Shown one piece after another: positions 37,285-46,769 of a stretch of 64,000 bases of DNA. The notes beneath the pieces are model-generated. The model was not told where the DNA came from and made no database searches. It saw nothing but the letters and a program-made list of their open reading frames with translations. The position numbers and the translations under genes are program-made. This stretch comes from Chitinophaga niabensis (GTDB taxonomy: Bacteria; Bacteroidota; Bacteroidia; Chitinophagales; Chitinophagaceae): contig NZ_CP154260.1 of assembly GCF_039545795.1 (NCBI RefSeq), forward strand, positions 7,011,001-7,075,000. The letters are read 5' to 3'. The first letter of the stretch is position 1, and each line of letters begins with the position of its first letter.

Positions 37285-37362
37285 TACGCCTCAAAAAAAA
37301 TTTCTTCTCCCATTCAGGGAAAACCTCTTTTCAATTGACCTTGTATCAGAAACCCTTTGCTG

Positions 37363-38502
37363 ATGCAAGACCATTCCACGAATAAACGTTATCAAGAACT
37401 GGCCCGAAAGCAATTGCAGGGCACGATTTCACCTGATGAGGCTGCTGAACTGGCCCAGTGGCTGGCGCATGATGATGGACAATTCCTGGAAGTGCCTCCC
37501 ACTATGGCTGAAAGCCGTGAGCTCCACGAGAAAAGACTGTTGGGTGCCATTGAGCAAAACATCGGCTGGAAGAAATCCGCACGTATCCGGGTTTTCAGAT
37601 CCGTTGCTGCTGCGGCAGCCATATTGCTGATAGCTGTTCTTGGCTGGTGGCTTTTAAATCCTTCTCCTTCCATTCCTGCTGCTGTACCCCTGGCAGAGAA
37701 TAATAATGATCCTGCACCCGGTGGCAACCGTGCTGTATTAACACTTGGTAATGGCCAGCGTATTGTATTGGACAGTGCGTCTAACGGTACCCTATTCAAC
37801 CAGGGAGGAGTACAATGCGTGAAACTGGATAGCGGAAGCCTGGCTTATAATATGGGTGGCGCATCTGATGAAGTACAGATGCATACCTTATCCACCCCTA
37901 TAGGCGGACAGTTCAGGATCACCTTATCCGATGGTACCAGCGTTTGGCTGAATGCAGCTTCTACGTTGAAATTCCCTTCTTCTTTCAAGGGGCAGGACCG
38001 GTCTGTGGAAATTACCGGCGAGGCTTATTTTGAAGTATCGCACAACGAACGTATGCCATTCAAAGTTGCTTTCAACGGGAACGCCGTTGAGGTATTGGGA
38101 ACTCATTTCAATGTGATGGCTTATGCAGATGAAGCTAAAAGTAAAGTTACACTTCTTGAAGGCAGCGTGGCTGTCAGCAATCTTTCCGGCCGGCATATCC
38201 TTAAACCAGGTATGCAGGCGCTCGTTGGTAACACCATTACTATGAGCCGGGCTAATGTGGAAGAAGCAGTGGCCTGGAAGAATGGTCTTTTCATTTTTGA
38301 TAATGAGGACATTCACAGCATCATGCGCAAACTCTCCCGCTGGTACAATGTAAAGCCTGAATACACAGGCGAAATGAAGGGTTTAACTTTCTCCGGTACC
38401 GTGTCTCGTTACGGCAATGTATCCGGTGTGCTCAATATGCTGGAAATGACTGAAAGCGTTCGTTTCGGACTGAAAGGTACTACTATACAAGTTTCTCGTT
38501 AA
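37363..38502 (+). CDS. FecR-family anti-sigma factor (locus 3)
   Basis: 379 residues from ATG 37363 (the frame opens at a TTG at 37357). Membrane helix (FRSVAAAAAILLIAVLGWWLL), inserted segment (PGGNRAVLTLGNGQ), FecR core (FRITLSDGTSVWLNAAST, VEVLGTHFNVMAYADE), C-terminal DUF4974 domain (IMRKLSRWYNVKPEY, FGLKGTTIQVSR). Links the SusC STN domain to the sigma factor upstream. Only 46 bases separate it from SusC, and this gap lacks the terminator and T run found in loci 2 and 4. Confidence 0.95.
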   Translation: MQDHSTNKRYQELARKQLQGTISPDEAAELAQWLAHDDGQFLEVPPTMAESRELHEKRLLGAIEQNIGWKKSARIRVFRSVAAAAAILLIAVLGWWLLNPSPSIPAAVPLAENNNDPAPGGNRAVLTLGNGQRIVLDSASNGTLFNQGGVQCVKLDSGSLAYNMGGASDEVQMHTLSTPIGGQFRITLSDGTSVWLNAASTLKFPSSFKGQDRSVEITGEAYFEVSHNERMPFKVAFNGNAVEVLGTHFNVMAYADEAKSKVTLLEGSVAVSNLSGRHILKPGMQALVGNTITMSRANVEEAVAWKNGLFIFDNEDIHSIMRKLSRWYNVKPEYTGEMKGLTFSGTVSRYGNVSGVLNMLEMTESVRFGLKGTTIQVSR

Positions 38503-38548
38503 TCCTCTATATGCGCAACAATATACCATAACAACCAAAAAGTTTGCT

Positions 38549-41500
38549 ATGCAACGATTCCACACATTGAAATTCCTATTCTACGGAAAGCTGACTTTCG
38601 TGTTATGCATGATTGCATTCATGCAAGCGAGGGCATCTGCATTTGCCCAACTGGTTACGCTGAACGTAAAGAACACTTCCATTGAAGAAGTGTTGAAAGA
38701 ATTGAAAAGACAAAGCGGTTACAAACTGCTGTACAACGATGCCCAGCTGGCATCCACCAAACCCGTCAGCATTTCCGTTGAAAAGGCTACGGTGGAAGAA
38801 GTGCTGGACCTCTGTTTTGCAGGCCAGCCGCTGGATTATGCCATCCGTGAAAATACGATTGTGGTGAAGCCCAGGAGCAATAGTGCTCAGCAGGTTTTCT
38901 CCGTAAAGGGAAAAGTGGTGGGAGAGAACCAGGAGCCACTGCCGGGTGTGAATATAGCGGTGAAAGGAACTTCCAAAGGTACGGTTACCCGTGAGGATGG
39001 AAGTTATGTACTATCAGTGCCGCTGGGAACTGAAACACTTGTGTTCTCCTTCATCGGATACATCAGCCAGGAAGTACCTATTCAAAAGCGGACTACCGTT
39101 GATGTGAAATTAGCGGTGGAAAACAAAGCACTGACCACATTGGTGGTAGTGGGATATGGTGTGCAAAAGAAAGCCACCCTCACCGGATCTGTGGCAGCGG
39201 TTACGAATGCAGAGATCAATACCACCAAAAATGAAAGCGTGCTGAATATGCTAACAGGTAAAGTACCCGGCCTCCGCATTGTGCAGAACAGCAGTGAACC
39301 CGGCTCTTTCGACAACAACTTCGATATCCGCGGTTTTGGTGCACCACTCATGATCATAGATGGTATTCCCCGCGATAACATTGCCCGGCTGGATCCTAAC
39401 GATATTGAAAATATTTCGGTGCTGAAAGATGCATCAGCTGCTGTATATGGTGTACGCGCAGCAAATGGTGTGATACTGGTGACCACCAAACGTGGAAAGA
39501 TAGGGCGCCAGCTAACTTACAATGGAAGTTATACCTGGCAAAAACCTTCCGGCCTGCCACGCTCTCTGGATGCGATCGGTTATATGACCCTTGTGAATGA
39601 GAAACTGATGCATAATGTAAATGGTGGCCGCCTGGCATATACCGATGCTGATTTTGAAGCTTACCGTAATGGTTCCAAACAAAGCACAGACTGGTACACG
39701 CCCACCATAAAGGATGTGGTTCCGCAGATGCAACACAACCTCAATGCTTCAGGTGGCAGTGAAGACATCAGTTATTATGTGAGCCTCGGGTACACAGAGC
39801 AGCAGGGCTTTCTCAGAAGCGGTGACCTTAACTATAAACGCTATAATGTACGCTCCAATATTACCGGTAAGGTAACAAGGGACATCACTGTAGACCTTAA
39901 CGTAAATGGCATCTTCGATCAGAAGAACCAGCCCTACCAGGATACCTGGTGGATCATCCGTTCCTTCTGGCGCCAGAATCCGCTGGAACCTGTTTATGCC
40001 AATAATAATCCAGACTATTTAGCACATACCCCTGTAGATGGTACCAACCCTGTAGCTATGTCAAATAAAGACATCGCAGGGTATAAGCAATTCCTGAACA
40101 GGTGGTTCCAGTCATCCGTATCAGCTACTTATCAGGCACCTTTTCTTACAGGGTTAAAGTTTAAAGGGATGTATAGCTACGATTATAACAGCTATACCAA
40201 TAAACTTTATCAAAGAGAATACAATCAATATACTTACGATGGAGCTTCGGATGCTTATACCGCGAGGCCACAACAGTCGCCTTCCAGTTTACGGAGGGAG
40301 TACTATGAAAGACCTAATACTTTGTTTCAATTATCCGCCAGCTACGATCAAAAGTTCAACTCAGTGCATGATGTAAGTGCATTGCTGTTGTATGAGAACA
40401 GTGTGCGTTCAGGAGATAACTTTTATGCTATGCGGGAGCTTTCCCTGGCAGTGGACCAATTGATGGCAGGCAACAGTACTAATCAGCAGGGGAATATGTC
40501 GTCTTCCCTCAATGATCTTTACCGCAATGCCAACCGTGCACTGGTAGGCAGGATAAATTATGCATTCAAATCTAAATACCTGCTGGAAGCAAGTTTCCGC
40601 CGTGATGGATCATCTAAATTCCCGGGAGATAAACAGTTTGGTTTCTTTCCCGGCGTATCTGTTGGATGGAGGGTATCAGAAGAAGGATTCTGGAAGAATA
40701 CGCAGGCGTTACGCATGATCGATAACCTGAAGATCCGCGCGTCTTATGGTGAATTGGGGGATGATGGGGCTGCTGCTTACCAGTTTATCACAGGATATAC
40801 TTACCCTGCTTCCGGTAGTAATAACCAACTGCCTCCGGGCCATATCTTCGATGATGAATTCATCAACGGGCTGCAAAGTAAAGGTATCCCCAATCCTTTC
40901 ATTACCTGGTTCGTAGCCAAAACCACCAACTTTGGTATCGATATCAATGCATGGAGAGGAATGCTCGGCCTTACAGTGGATATATTCCGCAGAGATGGAA
41001 CAGGTTTGCTGACCACCCGTGCGCAAAGCCTGCCTGGAGTTGTAGGTGCCAACCTCCCCCAGGAAAACCTCAACAGCAATCGCTCACAGGGTATAGAACT
41101 GGAGCTCAACCATGGCAATAAAATAGGAGACTTTGAGTACTACGCCAAAGCCATCTATTCTTACACCCGTACCCGCAACCGTTTTGTAGAACGTTCCGGG
41201 GCTGGTAATTCTTACGAAAACTGGCGGCAGAATTCCAACAACCGGTTTAATAATGCGCGCTGGGGACTTGGTGCCGGTGGCCGTTTTGAATCCTGGCAAA
41301 GTATCCTGGACAGCAAGAATTATGTAGGAAGAGGTACACTGCCTGGTGACTATGCGTATGAAGACTGGAACGGTGATGGTATGATCAGTGATTTGGATGT
41401 ACATCCCATTGCTTATAACGGCATTCCGCTTGTCAATTACGGTATTATGCTGGGCGGCTCCTGGAAAGGTGTGGACTTCAATTTCCTTTTCCAGGGTTCC

Positions 41501-41923
41501 GGTATGGTGAATGTTGGATATAATGAACAACTGCGTGAATCGTTATGGGGCGGTGGCAGTGGTCTGGCTTTATTCCTGGACAGATGGCATCCGGCAGATC
41601 CTAAAGCAGATCCTTATGATCCCAATACGCAATGGGTGCCAGGGAAGTATGGTTATACAGGTACAGTGCCTGATGAGAATTCCGCATTCAATGTGCAGAA
41701 CGCCGCCTATTTAAGGCTTAAAAGTGCTGAGATCGGTTATTCCCTTCCGGAAAGAATAGCTACAAGGATAGGGCTTAAAGGTGTGCGGGCTTTTGTGAAC
41801 GGGTACAACCTGATCACCATCACTGATATCAAGTATGTGGACCCTGAGCATCCTGCTACTTTGTACAGCTACCTGTATCCACTCAACAGGACTTTCTCCG
41901 TAGGTCTGAACGTTAAATTTTAA
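38549..41923 (+). CDS. SusC/RagA-family TonB-dependent transporter with STN domain (locus 3)
   Basis: 1124 residues. Signal LTFVLCMIAFMQARASAFAQ, STN domain (LKRQSGYKLLYNDAQL to NTIVVKPR), carboxypeptidase-like domain (VKGKVVGENQEPLPGVNI), VVVGYGVQKKATLTGSV, plug with SVLKDASAAVYGVRAANG, barrel ending VGLNVKF. SusD starts five bases after its stop. Its ligand should be the compound processed by the GH42-like protein at the end of the operon. Confidence 0.95.
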   Translation: MQRFHTLKFLFYGKLTFVLCMIAFMQARASAFAQLVTLNVKNTSIEEVLKELKRQSGYKLLYNDAQLASTKPVSISVEKATVEEVLDLCFAGQPLDYAIRENTIVVKPRSNSAQQVFSVKGKVVGENQEPLPGVNIAVKGTSKGTVTREDGSYVLSVPLGTETLVFSFIGYISQEVPIQKRTTVDVKLAVENKALTTLVVVGYGVQKKATLTGSVAAVTNAEINTTKNESVLNMLTGKVPGLRIVQNSSEPGSFDNNFDIRGFGAPLMIIDGIPRDNIARLDPNDIENISVLKDASAAVYGVRAANGVILVTTKRGKIGRQLTYNGSYTWQKPSGLPRSLDAIGYMTLVNEKLMHNVNGGRLAYTDADFEAYRNGSKQSTDWYTPTIKDVVPQMQHNLNASGGSEDISYYVSLGYTEQQGFLRSGDLNYKRYNVRSNITGKVTRDITVDLNVNGIFDQKNQPYQDTWWIIRSFWRQNPLEPVYANNNPDYLAHTPVDGTNPVAMSNKDIAGYKQFLNRWFQSSVSATYQAPFLTGLKFKGMYSYDYNSYTNKLYQREYNQYTYDGASDAYTARPQQSPSSLRREYYERPNTLFQLSASYDQKFNSVHDVSALLLYENSVRSGDNFYAMRELSLAVDQLMAGNSTNQQGNMSSSLNDLYRNANRALVGRINYAFKSKYLLEASFRRDGSSKFPGDKQFGFFPGVSVGWRVSEEGFWKNTQALRMIDNLKIRASYGELGDDGAAAYQFITGYTYPASGSNNQLPPGHIFDDEFINGLQSKGIPNPFITWFVAKTTNFGIDINAWRGMLGLTVDIFRRDGTGLLTTRAQSLPGVVGANLPQENLNSNRSQGIELELNHGNKIGDFEYYAKAIYSYTRTRNRFVERSGAGNSYENWRQNSNNRFNNARWGLGAGGRFESWQSILDSKNYVGRGTLPGDYAYEDWNGDGMISDLDVHPIAYNGIPLVNYGIMLGGSWKGVDFNFLFQGSGMVNVGYNEQLRESLWGGGSGLALFLDRWHPADPKADPYDPNTQWVPGKYGYTGTVPDENSAFNVQNAAYLRLKSAEIGYSLPERIATRIGLKGVRAFVNGYNLITITDIKYVDPEHPATLYSYLYPLNRTFSVGLNVKF

Positions 41924-41927
41924 TGTT

Positions 41928-43835
41928 ATGAAACTGAAGATATTCTTACTTTCCATTGTATGCTTCATTGGGCAGACTGCCTGCACCGATCTGGATATTC
42001 CACCCATGAACGTGATCCAGGATAAAGATGTGTTTACCACAGAGGGTGGGATCAGAATATATATGGCCCGCTGTTACAGCGAGCTGCCATTTGAAGATTT
42101 CCGGTATTCACCTACCAGGGGTACCAATCACTTCTGGATCATCAATCCTCAACCTGCCAATACCGGCGAAGCATTGAGCCGTGATCTGAATGGTTCTACT
42201 ACTGAGGGATTCAACTTTTGGGAACGCGCCTATCCACTGATAAGGGAAGCGAATTATTTCCTGCAAACCCTGCCAACGTATGCAGGTAATTTCCAGCCGG
42301 CGGATGTGAATCACTGGCTGGGAGAAGCCCGGTTCATCCGTGCGGTAACGTATATGGCACTGGTGAAAAGATATGGTGGTGTGCCGATCATCAATAAAGT
42401 GTTGAACTACCCGGAACAAAGCATAGAGGAGCTGAAGATACCAAGGGCATCAGAACAGGCAGTGTATGATTCTATTGCGGCGGATCTTGACTTTGCCTAT
42501 AACAATATGAAGGCTTCCAGTGAATCCGGCCGTGCTAATAAATATGCAGCAGCAGCCTTTAAGTCGCGTGCCATGTTGTATGCGGGTTCAATTGCAAAAT
42601 ACAACCAGACGCAGTTGTTCGATGGTAATCAAAACCGGCTGGTAGGGATACCTGCTAACAAAGCAAATGATTATTTCAAAGCGGCCTACGATGCAGCAGG
42701 TCTGGTGGATGGTCATTACAGCCTGTATAAAAAGAGTTGGGCTGCCGGAGACAAGCAGGCGCAGATGCAGAATTACATCAACCTGTTCTTTGATGCAACA
42801 AGCCCGGAGAACATCCTGATAAAAGGATACAAATATCCTGAAACAGTGCATGGCTATGATGCTTACAATGTTCCCCGCCAGTTGATGGGTGGAAATGGAT
42901 ACTCTGCTGAAGTGAACCCTACACTGAACCTGGTGGAACTGTATGATGGTATTCCTAAGAACCCTGATGGCACCATTCAAACACTGGATGCCGGCGGTAA
43001 ATATATCCTCTACACAAATACACTCGATCTCTTTGCAAATGCAGAACCCAGGCTGCGTGCTACAGTGATTGTTCCGGGAGACATTTTCAAGAATGAGAGT
43101 ATTGAGATCTATCGTGGTATTTATACAGGCAGTACAGCAGGTGGTATCAGCCGCTTGTTGCCGGAAGGATCTACTGCGCCTTATCCCTCTGCTAACATTG
43201 TATCTTCTCCTAACGCACAGCAAACGCCTTTCACATTACCTGATGGATCAAAGAAAAACCCTGCCGGCAGGAGTGGTGTATTTACGGCTGATGGAACAGG
43301 AGCCGTATCAGGCTTTTCTGTGAGGAAATACCTCGATCCGAACAGGCCTACTGCTGAAGTATTGGAAAATCGTTCAGACCAGACCTGGATAGAAATGCGC
43401 TATGCAGAAGTAATGTTGAACCGTGCGGAAGCTGCTTATGAATTACATGCAGCAGGGCAGGGAGGCAGTTACCTGCAGGATGCATTCAACATTATCAACC
43501 AGATCCGCGAAAGGGCGGGAGCTGTATTATTGGCTTCTACTGCTGCCCTCAACACTATTGATATTGTTCGCAATGAAAGAAGAAAGGAACTGGCGTTTGA
43601 GAATAAGATCTGGTGGGACCTTAAAAGATGGCGTATCCTGGATAAGGAGCAGAATGGTACTGTTTACCGTACACTCATGGCGTTCTACTCAGCAGAAGCC
43701 GGCAAATATTTCTTTGATGCGCGGCTGGATGAACGCAATTCACGTTATACGTTCGACACCAGATGGTATTACCAGGAGATCCCCGGCTCGGAGATCTCCA
43801 AAAGCCAGAACCTGATCCAGAACCCAGGCTATTAA
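41928..43835 (+). CDS. SusD/RagB-family lipoprotein (locus 3)
   Basis: 635 residues, longer than the other three SusD proteins in the window. Lipobox GQTAC, LDIPPMNVIQDKDVF, core GEARFIRAVTYMALVKRYGG, and C-terminal VRNERRKELAFENKIWWDLKRW then NPGY. The extra length lies in the second half (VHGYDAYNVPRQLMGGNG through YPSANIVSSPN), where SusD proteins vary with ligand. Confidence 0.95.
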   Translation: MKLKIFLLSIVCFIGQTACTDLDIPPMNVIQDKDVFTTEGGIRIYMARCYSELPFEDFRYSPTRGTNHFWIINPQPANTGEALSRDLNGSTTEGFNFWERAYPLIREANYFLQTLPTYAGNFQPADVNHWLGEARFIRAVTYMALVKRYGGVPIINKVLNYPEQSIEELKIPRASEQAVYDSIAADLDFAYNNMKASSESGRANKYAAAAFKSRAMLYAGSIAKYNQTQLFDGNQNRLVGIPANKANDYFKAAYDAAGLVDGHYSLYKKSWAAGDKQAQMQNYINLFFDATSPENILIKGYKYPETVHGYDAYNVPRQLMGGNGYSAEVNPTLNLVELYDGIPKNPDGTIQTLDAGGKYILYTNTLDLFANAEPRLRATVIVPGDIFKNESIEIYRGIYTGSTAGGISRLLPEGSTAPYPSANIVSSPNAQQTPFTLPDGSKKNPAGRSGVFTADGTGAVSGFSVRKYLDPNRPTAEVLENRSDQTWIEMRYAEVMLNRAEAAYELHAAGQGGSYLQDAFNIINQIRERAGAVLLASTAALNTIDIVRNERRKELAFENKIWWDLKRWRILDKEQNGTVYRTLMAFYSAEAGKYFFDARLDERNSRYTFDTRWYYQEIPGSEISKSQNLIQNPGY

Positions 43836-43856
43836 TGTTTGTAAAAATTTAACGTC

Positions 43857-44618
43857 ATGAAAAATAAGATCTGCCATATAAGTTTTTGTATATTGATATT
43901 GCTGGCCAGTGCCTGCACTAAGAAATATGATGACTATCCGGAACCGGCTGAAACGCTCGCCGGGAATATAAAAGATGCAGGTTCCAAAAACAACCTGCAA
44001 TCTGAAGCTGGAGACAGGGGAATGCGTCTTGTACTGGAGGAGTTGAGCTGGAGCAGTACACCAACACCTTATTATTTCTTCGCCATGCAGGATGGCTCTT
44101 TCCGCAATACCAAGATCTTCAAAGGCAATTACCGAATTTCGGTGGAAGGCCCCTTTGTGCCGCTTGTACAATACGATGGCTCCGGCCAGGTAACTGTGGA
44201 TAAACGGAAGACCATGGATATTGCCGGAACCACCAATGTGGACTTTGAAGTGGAACCCTTCCTGAATGTAGAATGGGTGGGAGAACCTGCCTATAATGCT
44301 ACAAACAAGACTATTTCCGTTCAGGTAAGGTTTACACGTGGTACGGCCAATGCTGCCTTTCACAAGAATGTGACGGATGTATTCCTTTTTGTAAGTCCTA
44401 ATAATTACGTGGGCAATAATAACTACGATAACAAGTATTCCGTGCAGGTGAATTACGGTGGAACATCCGGGAATGATCAGCTGGGGCAAACCGTTACGCT
44501 CACTACAAAAGATGTACTCCCGGGTTCCCGCTCATTTTTCCTGCGGGTGGGAGCACGTATAGATTATGGTTTAAAGTATTACAACTATACAACGGTTAAA
44601 ACCATCAATATACCATGA
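43857..44618 (+). CDS. DUF3823-family lipoprotein
   Basis: 253 residues, lipobox LASAC. Sequence pattern ETLAGNIKDAGSKNNLQSE, DGSFRNTKIFKGNYRISVEGPF and VRFTRGTANAAFHKN fits DUF3823, two beta-sandwich domains found in Bacteroidota after SusD. Probably a surface glycan-binding protein. Overlaps the next start by four bases (ATGA). Confidence 0.85.
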   Translation: MKNKICHISFCILILLASACTKKYDDYPEPAETLAGNIKDAGSKNNLQSEAGDRGMRLVLEELSWSSTPTPYYFFAMQDGSFRNTKIFKGNYRISVEGPFVPLVQYDGSGQVTVDKRKTMDIAGTTNVDFEVEPFLNVEWVGEPAYNATNKTISVQVRFTRGTANAAFHKNVTDVFLFVSPNNYVGNNNYDNKYSVQVNYGGTSGNDQLGQTVTLTTKDVLPGSRSFFLRVGARIDYGLKYYNYTTVKTINIP

Positions 44619-46768
44619 TGAGAAGAACGCTCATTTTTGTTTGCAGCTTATGCCTTTCTGCAGCCGCTATGGCACAGGAGAAAACGGCCTTTCAGACCAG
44701 CAGTGCGTGGACCCCGGAAATAGATGTCCGTTCGGATATCGCAATCGTTTATGGTGCCGGCGACCGTCGCGGCATGACCTTCGAAGCGCGCGTGAAGTCG
44801 TGGAGGGAAAGAGGGTATCAGACTCATTTTATGACAGGCATTGCCTGGGGTAATTACGAAGATTACTTCACCGGTAAATGGGATGGTAAGAATCACTTCG
44901 GCATCGGGCAGGTAGAGCAGGATGGAGATACGATCTGGCATGGCAGGAACGTGCCTTATGTAGTGCCGGAAAGTACTTTCATTGCTTACATGAAGGAAGC
45001 AATCATCAAGAAAGTGATTGATGCCGGTATCAGTCACATTCACCTGGAAGAGCCTGAGTTTTGGGCGCGTGCTGGTTACAGCGAGGTTTTTAAAAAGGAA
45101 TGGCAGCGGTATTATGGGTTTCCCTGGCAGCCGCAGCATACTTCACCGGAGAATACTTACCTGTCCAGCAAGCTGAAGTATCACCTGTATTACAATGCCA
45201 TTAAAGAAGTGTCCGAATACGCGAAGGCCTACGGTAAGCAGAAAGGGATGGATGTGAAGGTGTATATTCCCACGCATTCACTGGTGAATTATTCTTCCTG
45301 GAGGATTGTTAGTCCGGAGGCAAGCCTGGCTTCTCTTCCAAGTATTGATGGTTACATTGCACAGGTATGGACAGGTACCTCGCGTGAACCAACTTATTTC
45401 AATGGACTGCGTAAGGAACGTGTATTTGAAAATGCATTCCTGGAATATGGTTCCATGATCTCCATGACGGCACCTACCGGCCGTAAGATATTCCTGCTCA
45501 CCGATCCGATCGAAGACTGGCCGCGTGACTGGGGAGATTACAAACGTAATTACGAAGCTACCTTTACTGCTAAACTGTTGTACCCAATGGTAGCAAATTA
45601 TGAAGTAATGCCCTGGCCGGAAAGGATCTACACCCGTCCTTATAAATTGCCTAATAGTGATTCAAGTATTCTGATCCCGAAGTATTATTCAACCCAGATG
45701 CAGATCATGGTGAATGCGTTGAACAGTATGCCTGAAACCGAAAACAGGGTGTCTGGCGTGAATGGTATTGGTGTGCTGATGGGTAATTCCATGATGTTCC
45801 AGCGTTTCCCGACCCACCAGGGATTTGAAGATCCGCAGTTCTCCAACTTCTACGGGCAAACGCTGCCTTTGGTTAAACTGGGCGTTCCTGTGCAGACTGT
45901 GCATATGGAAAATCTGCCTTTTGAAGCAACGTTGAAAGATATCAAAGTGCTGGTGATGAGTTACTCTAATATGAAGCCGATGTCAGCAGAAGTGCATCAA
46001 CATCTGGCAGCATGGGTGAAAAAAGGTGGTGTGCTTATCTATTGCGGGCGTGACGATGATCCTTATCAATCTGTGCAGGAATGGTGGAATACAAAAGGTA
46101 ATACCTTCAGGGCACCTTCAGAACATTTATTCCGCCTGCTGGGAGTAAAACCGGATCAGTCACAAGCCCAGGTAGGGAAAGGATATGTATATATTGTGCG
46201 GCAGCATCCTAAAGAGTTTGTAATGAATGAAGCCGGGGAGAAGTCTTATGTGGCGCTGATCAAAAAGGCTTATGAAGAAAGTGCCAAAGCCGGTAAGCTG
46301 TTGTTCAGGAATAGTCTTTATGTGTCCAGGGGGATGTATGATGTGGTAGCAGTGATGGATGAAAATAATGATCAGAATGCTTTTGTTGTGAAGGGGCCCG
46401 TGATCGATCTTTTTGATCCTACCCTTCCTGTGCTGGCGAGCAAATCTGTAACACCGGGCAAACAGGCACTTTTGTTGAATGTGGCGAGGGTGAAGGAACC
46501 TGGCAAGCCCCAGGTGCTTGCGGCCGCATCACGCATTTATAATGAAGAGAGAAAAGCGGGGGCATATAGCTTCGTTGCAAAGAGCCCGGCTAAAACGGTG
46601 AATGCCATGCGCATCCTGTTACCGGCTGCACCAAAAGAAACAGTGCTGCATGGATCGGGTGGTGAGAAGATAACGCCTGTCTCTACCTCCTGGGATGAAT
46701 CCTCCAAAACCGTTTTTTTACAGTTTGATAATAGTCCTGAGGGGGTGAAGGTGGAGATTAGTTATTAA
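44615..46768 (+). CDS. Exported GH42-like protein (TIM barrel plus GATase-like domain), probable glycosidase
   Basis: 717 residues, signal peptide ending AAAMAQ. First 390 residues look like a TIM barrel: IAIVYGAGDRRGMTFEARV, THFMTGIAWGNYEDYFTG, SHIHLEEPEFWARAGYSEVF (Glu145, Glu146 and Glu148 at the acid/base position), VMPWPERIYTRPY. About 445-482 (VLVMSYSNMKPMSAEVHQHL, AAWVKKGGVLIYCG) is a class I glutaminase-like domain, the GH42 trimerisation domain. A small C-terminal beta-sandwich follows. The order A-B-C is that of GH42 beta-galactosidases, but the sequence is far from them. The nucleophile is not certain. Confidence 0.7.
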   Translation: MMRRTLIFVCSLCLSAAAMAQEKTAFQTSSAWTPEIDVRSDIAIVYGAGDRRGMTFEARVKSWRERGYQTHFMTGIAWGNYEDYFTGKWDGKNHFGIGQVEQDGDTIWHGRNVPYVVPESTFIAYMKEAIIKKVIDAGISHIHLEEPEFWARAGYSEVFKKEWQRYYGFPWQPQHTSPENTYLSSKLKYHLYYNAIKEVSEYAKAYGKQKGMDVKVYIPTHSLVNYSSWRIVSPEASLASLPSIDGYIAQVWTGTSREPTYFNGLRKERVFENAFLEYGSMISMTAPTGRKIFLLTDPIEDWPRDWGDYKRNYEATFTAKLLYPMVANYEVMPWPERIYTRPYKLPNSDSSILIPKYYSTQMQIMVNALNSMPETENRVSGVNGIGVLMGNSMMFQRFPTHQGFEDPQFSNFYGQTLPLVKLGVPVQTVHMENLPFEATLKDIKVLVMSYSNMKPMSAEVHQHLAAWVKKGGVLIYCGRDDDPYQSVQEWWNTKGNTFRAPSEHLFRLLGVKPDQSQAQVGKGYVYIVRQHPKEFVMNEAGEKSYVALIKKAYEESAKAGKLLFRNSLYVSRGMYDVVAVMDENNDQNAFVVKGPVIDLFDPTLPVLASKSVTPGKQALLLNVARVKEPGKPQVLAAASRIYNEERKAGAYSFVAKSPAKTVNAMRILLPAAPKETVLHGSGGEKITPVSTSWDESSKTVFLQFDNSPEGVKVEISY

Positions 46769-46769
46769 C

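Noticed and set aside
38508..38525. Third copy of the FecR-SusC hairpin in locus 3
   Set aside because: Loop is similar (ATGCGCAACA) but the stem is only A-T pairs with a bulge and there is no A run before it. Kept as a weak variant only.
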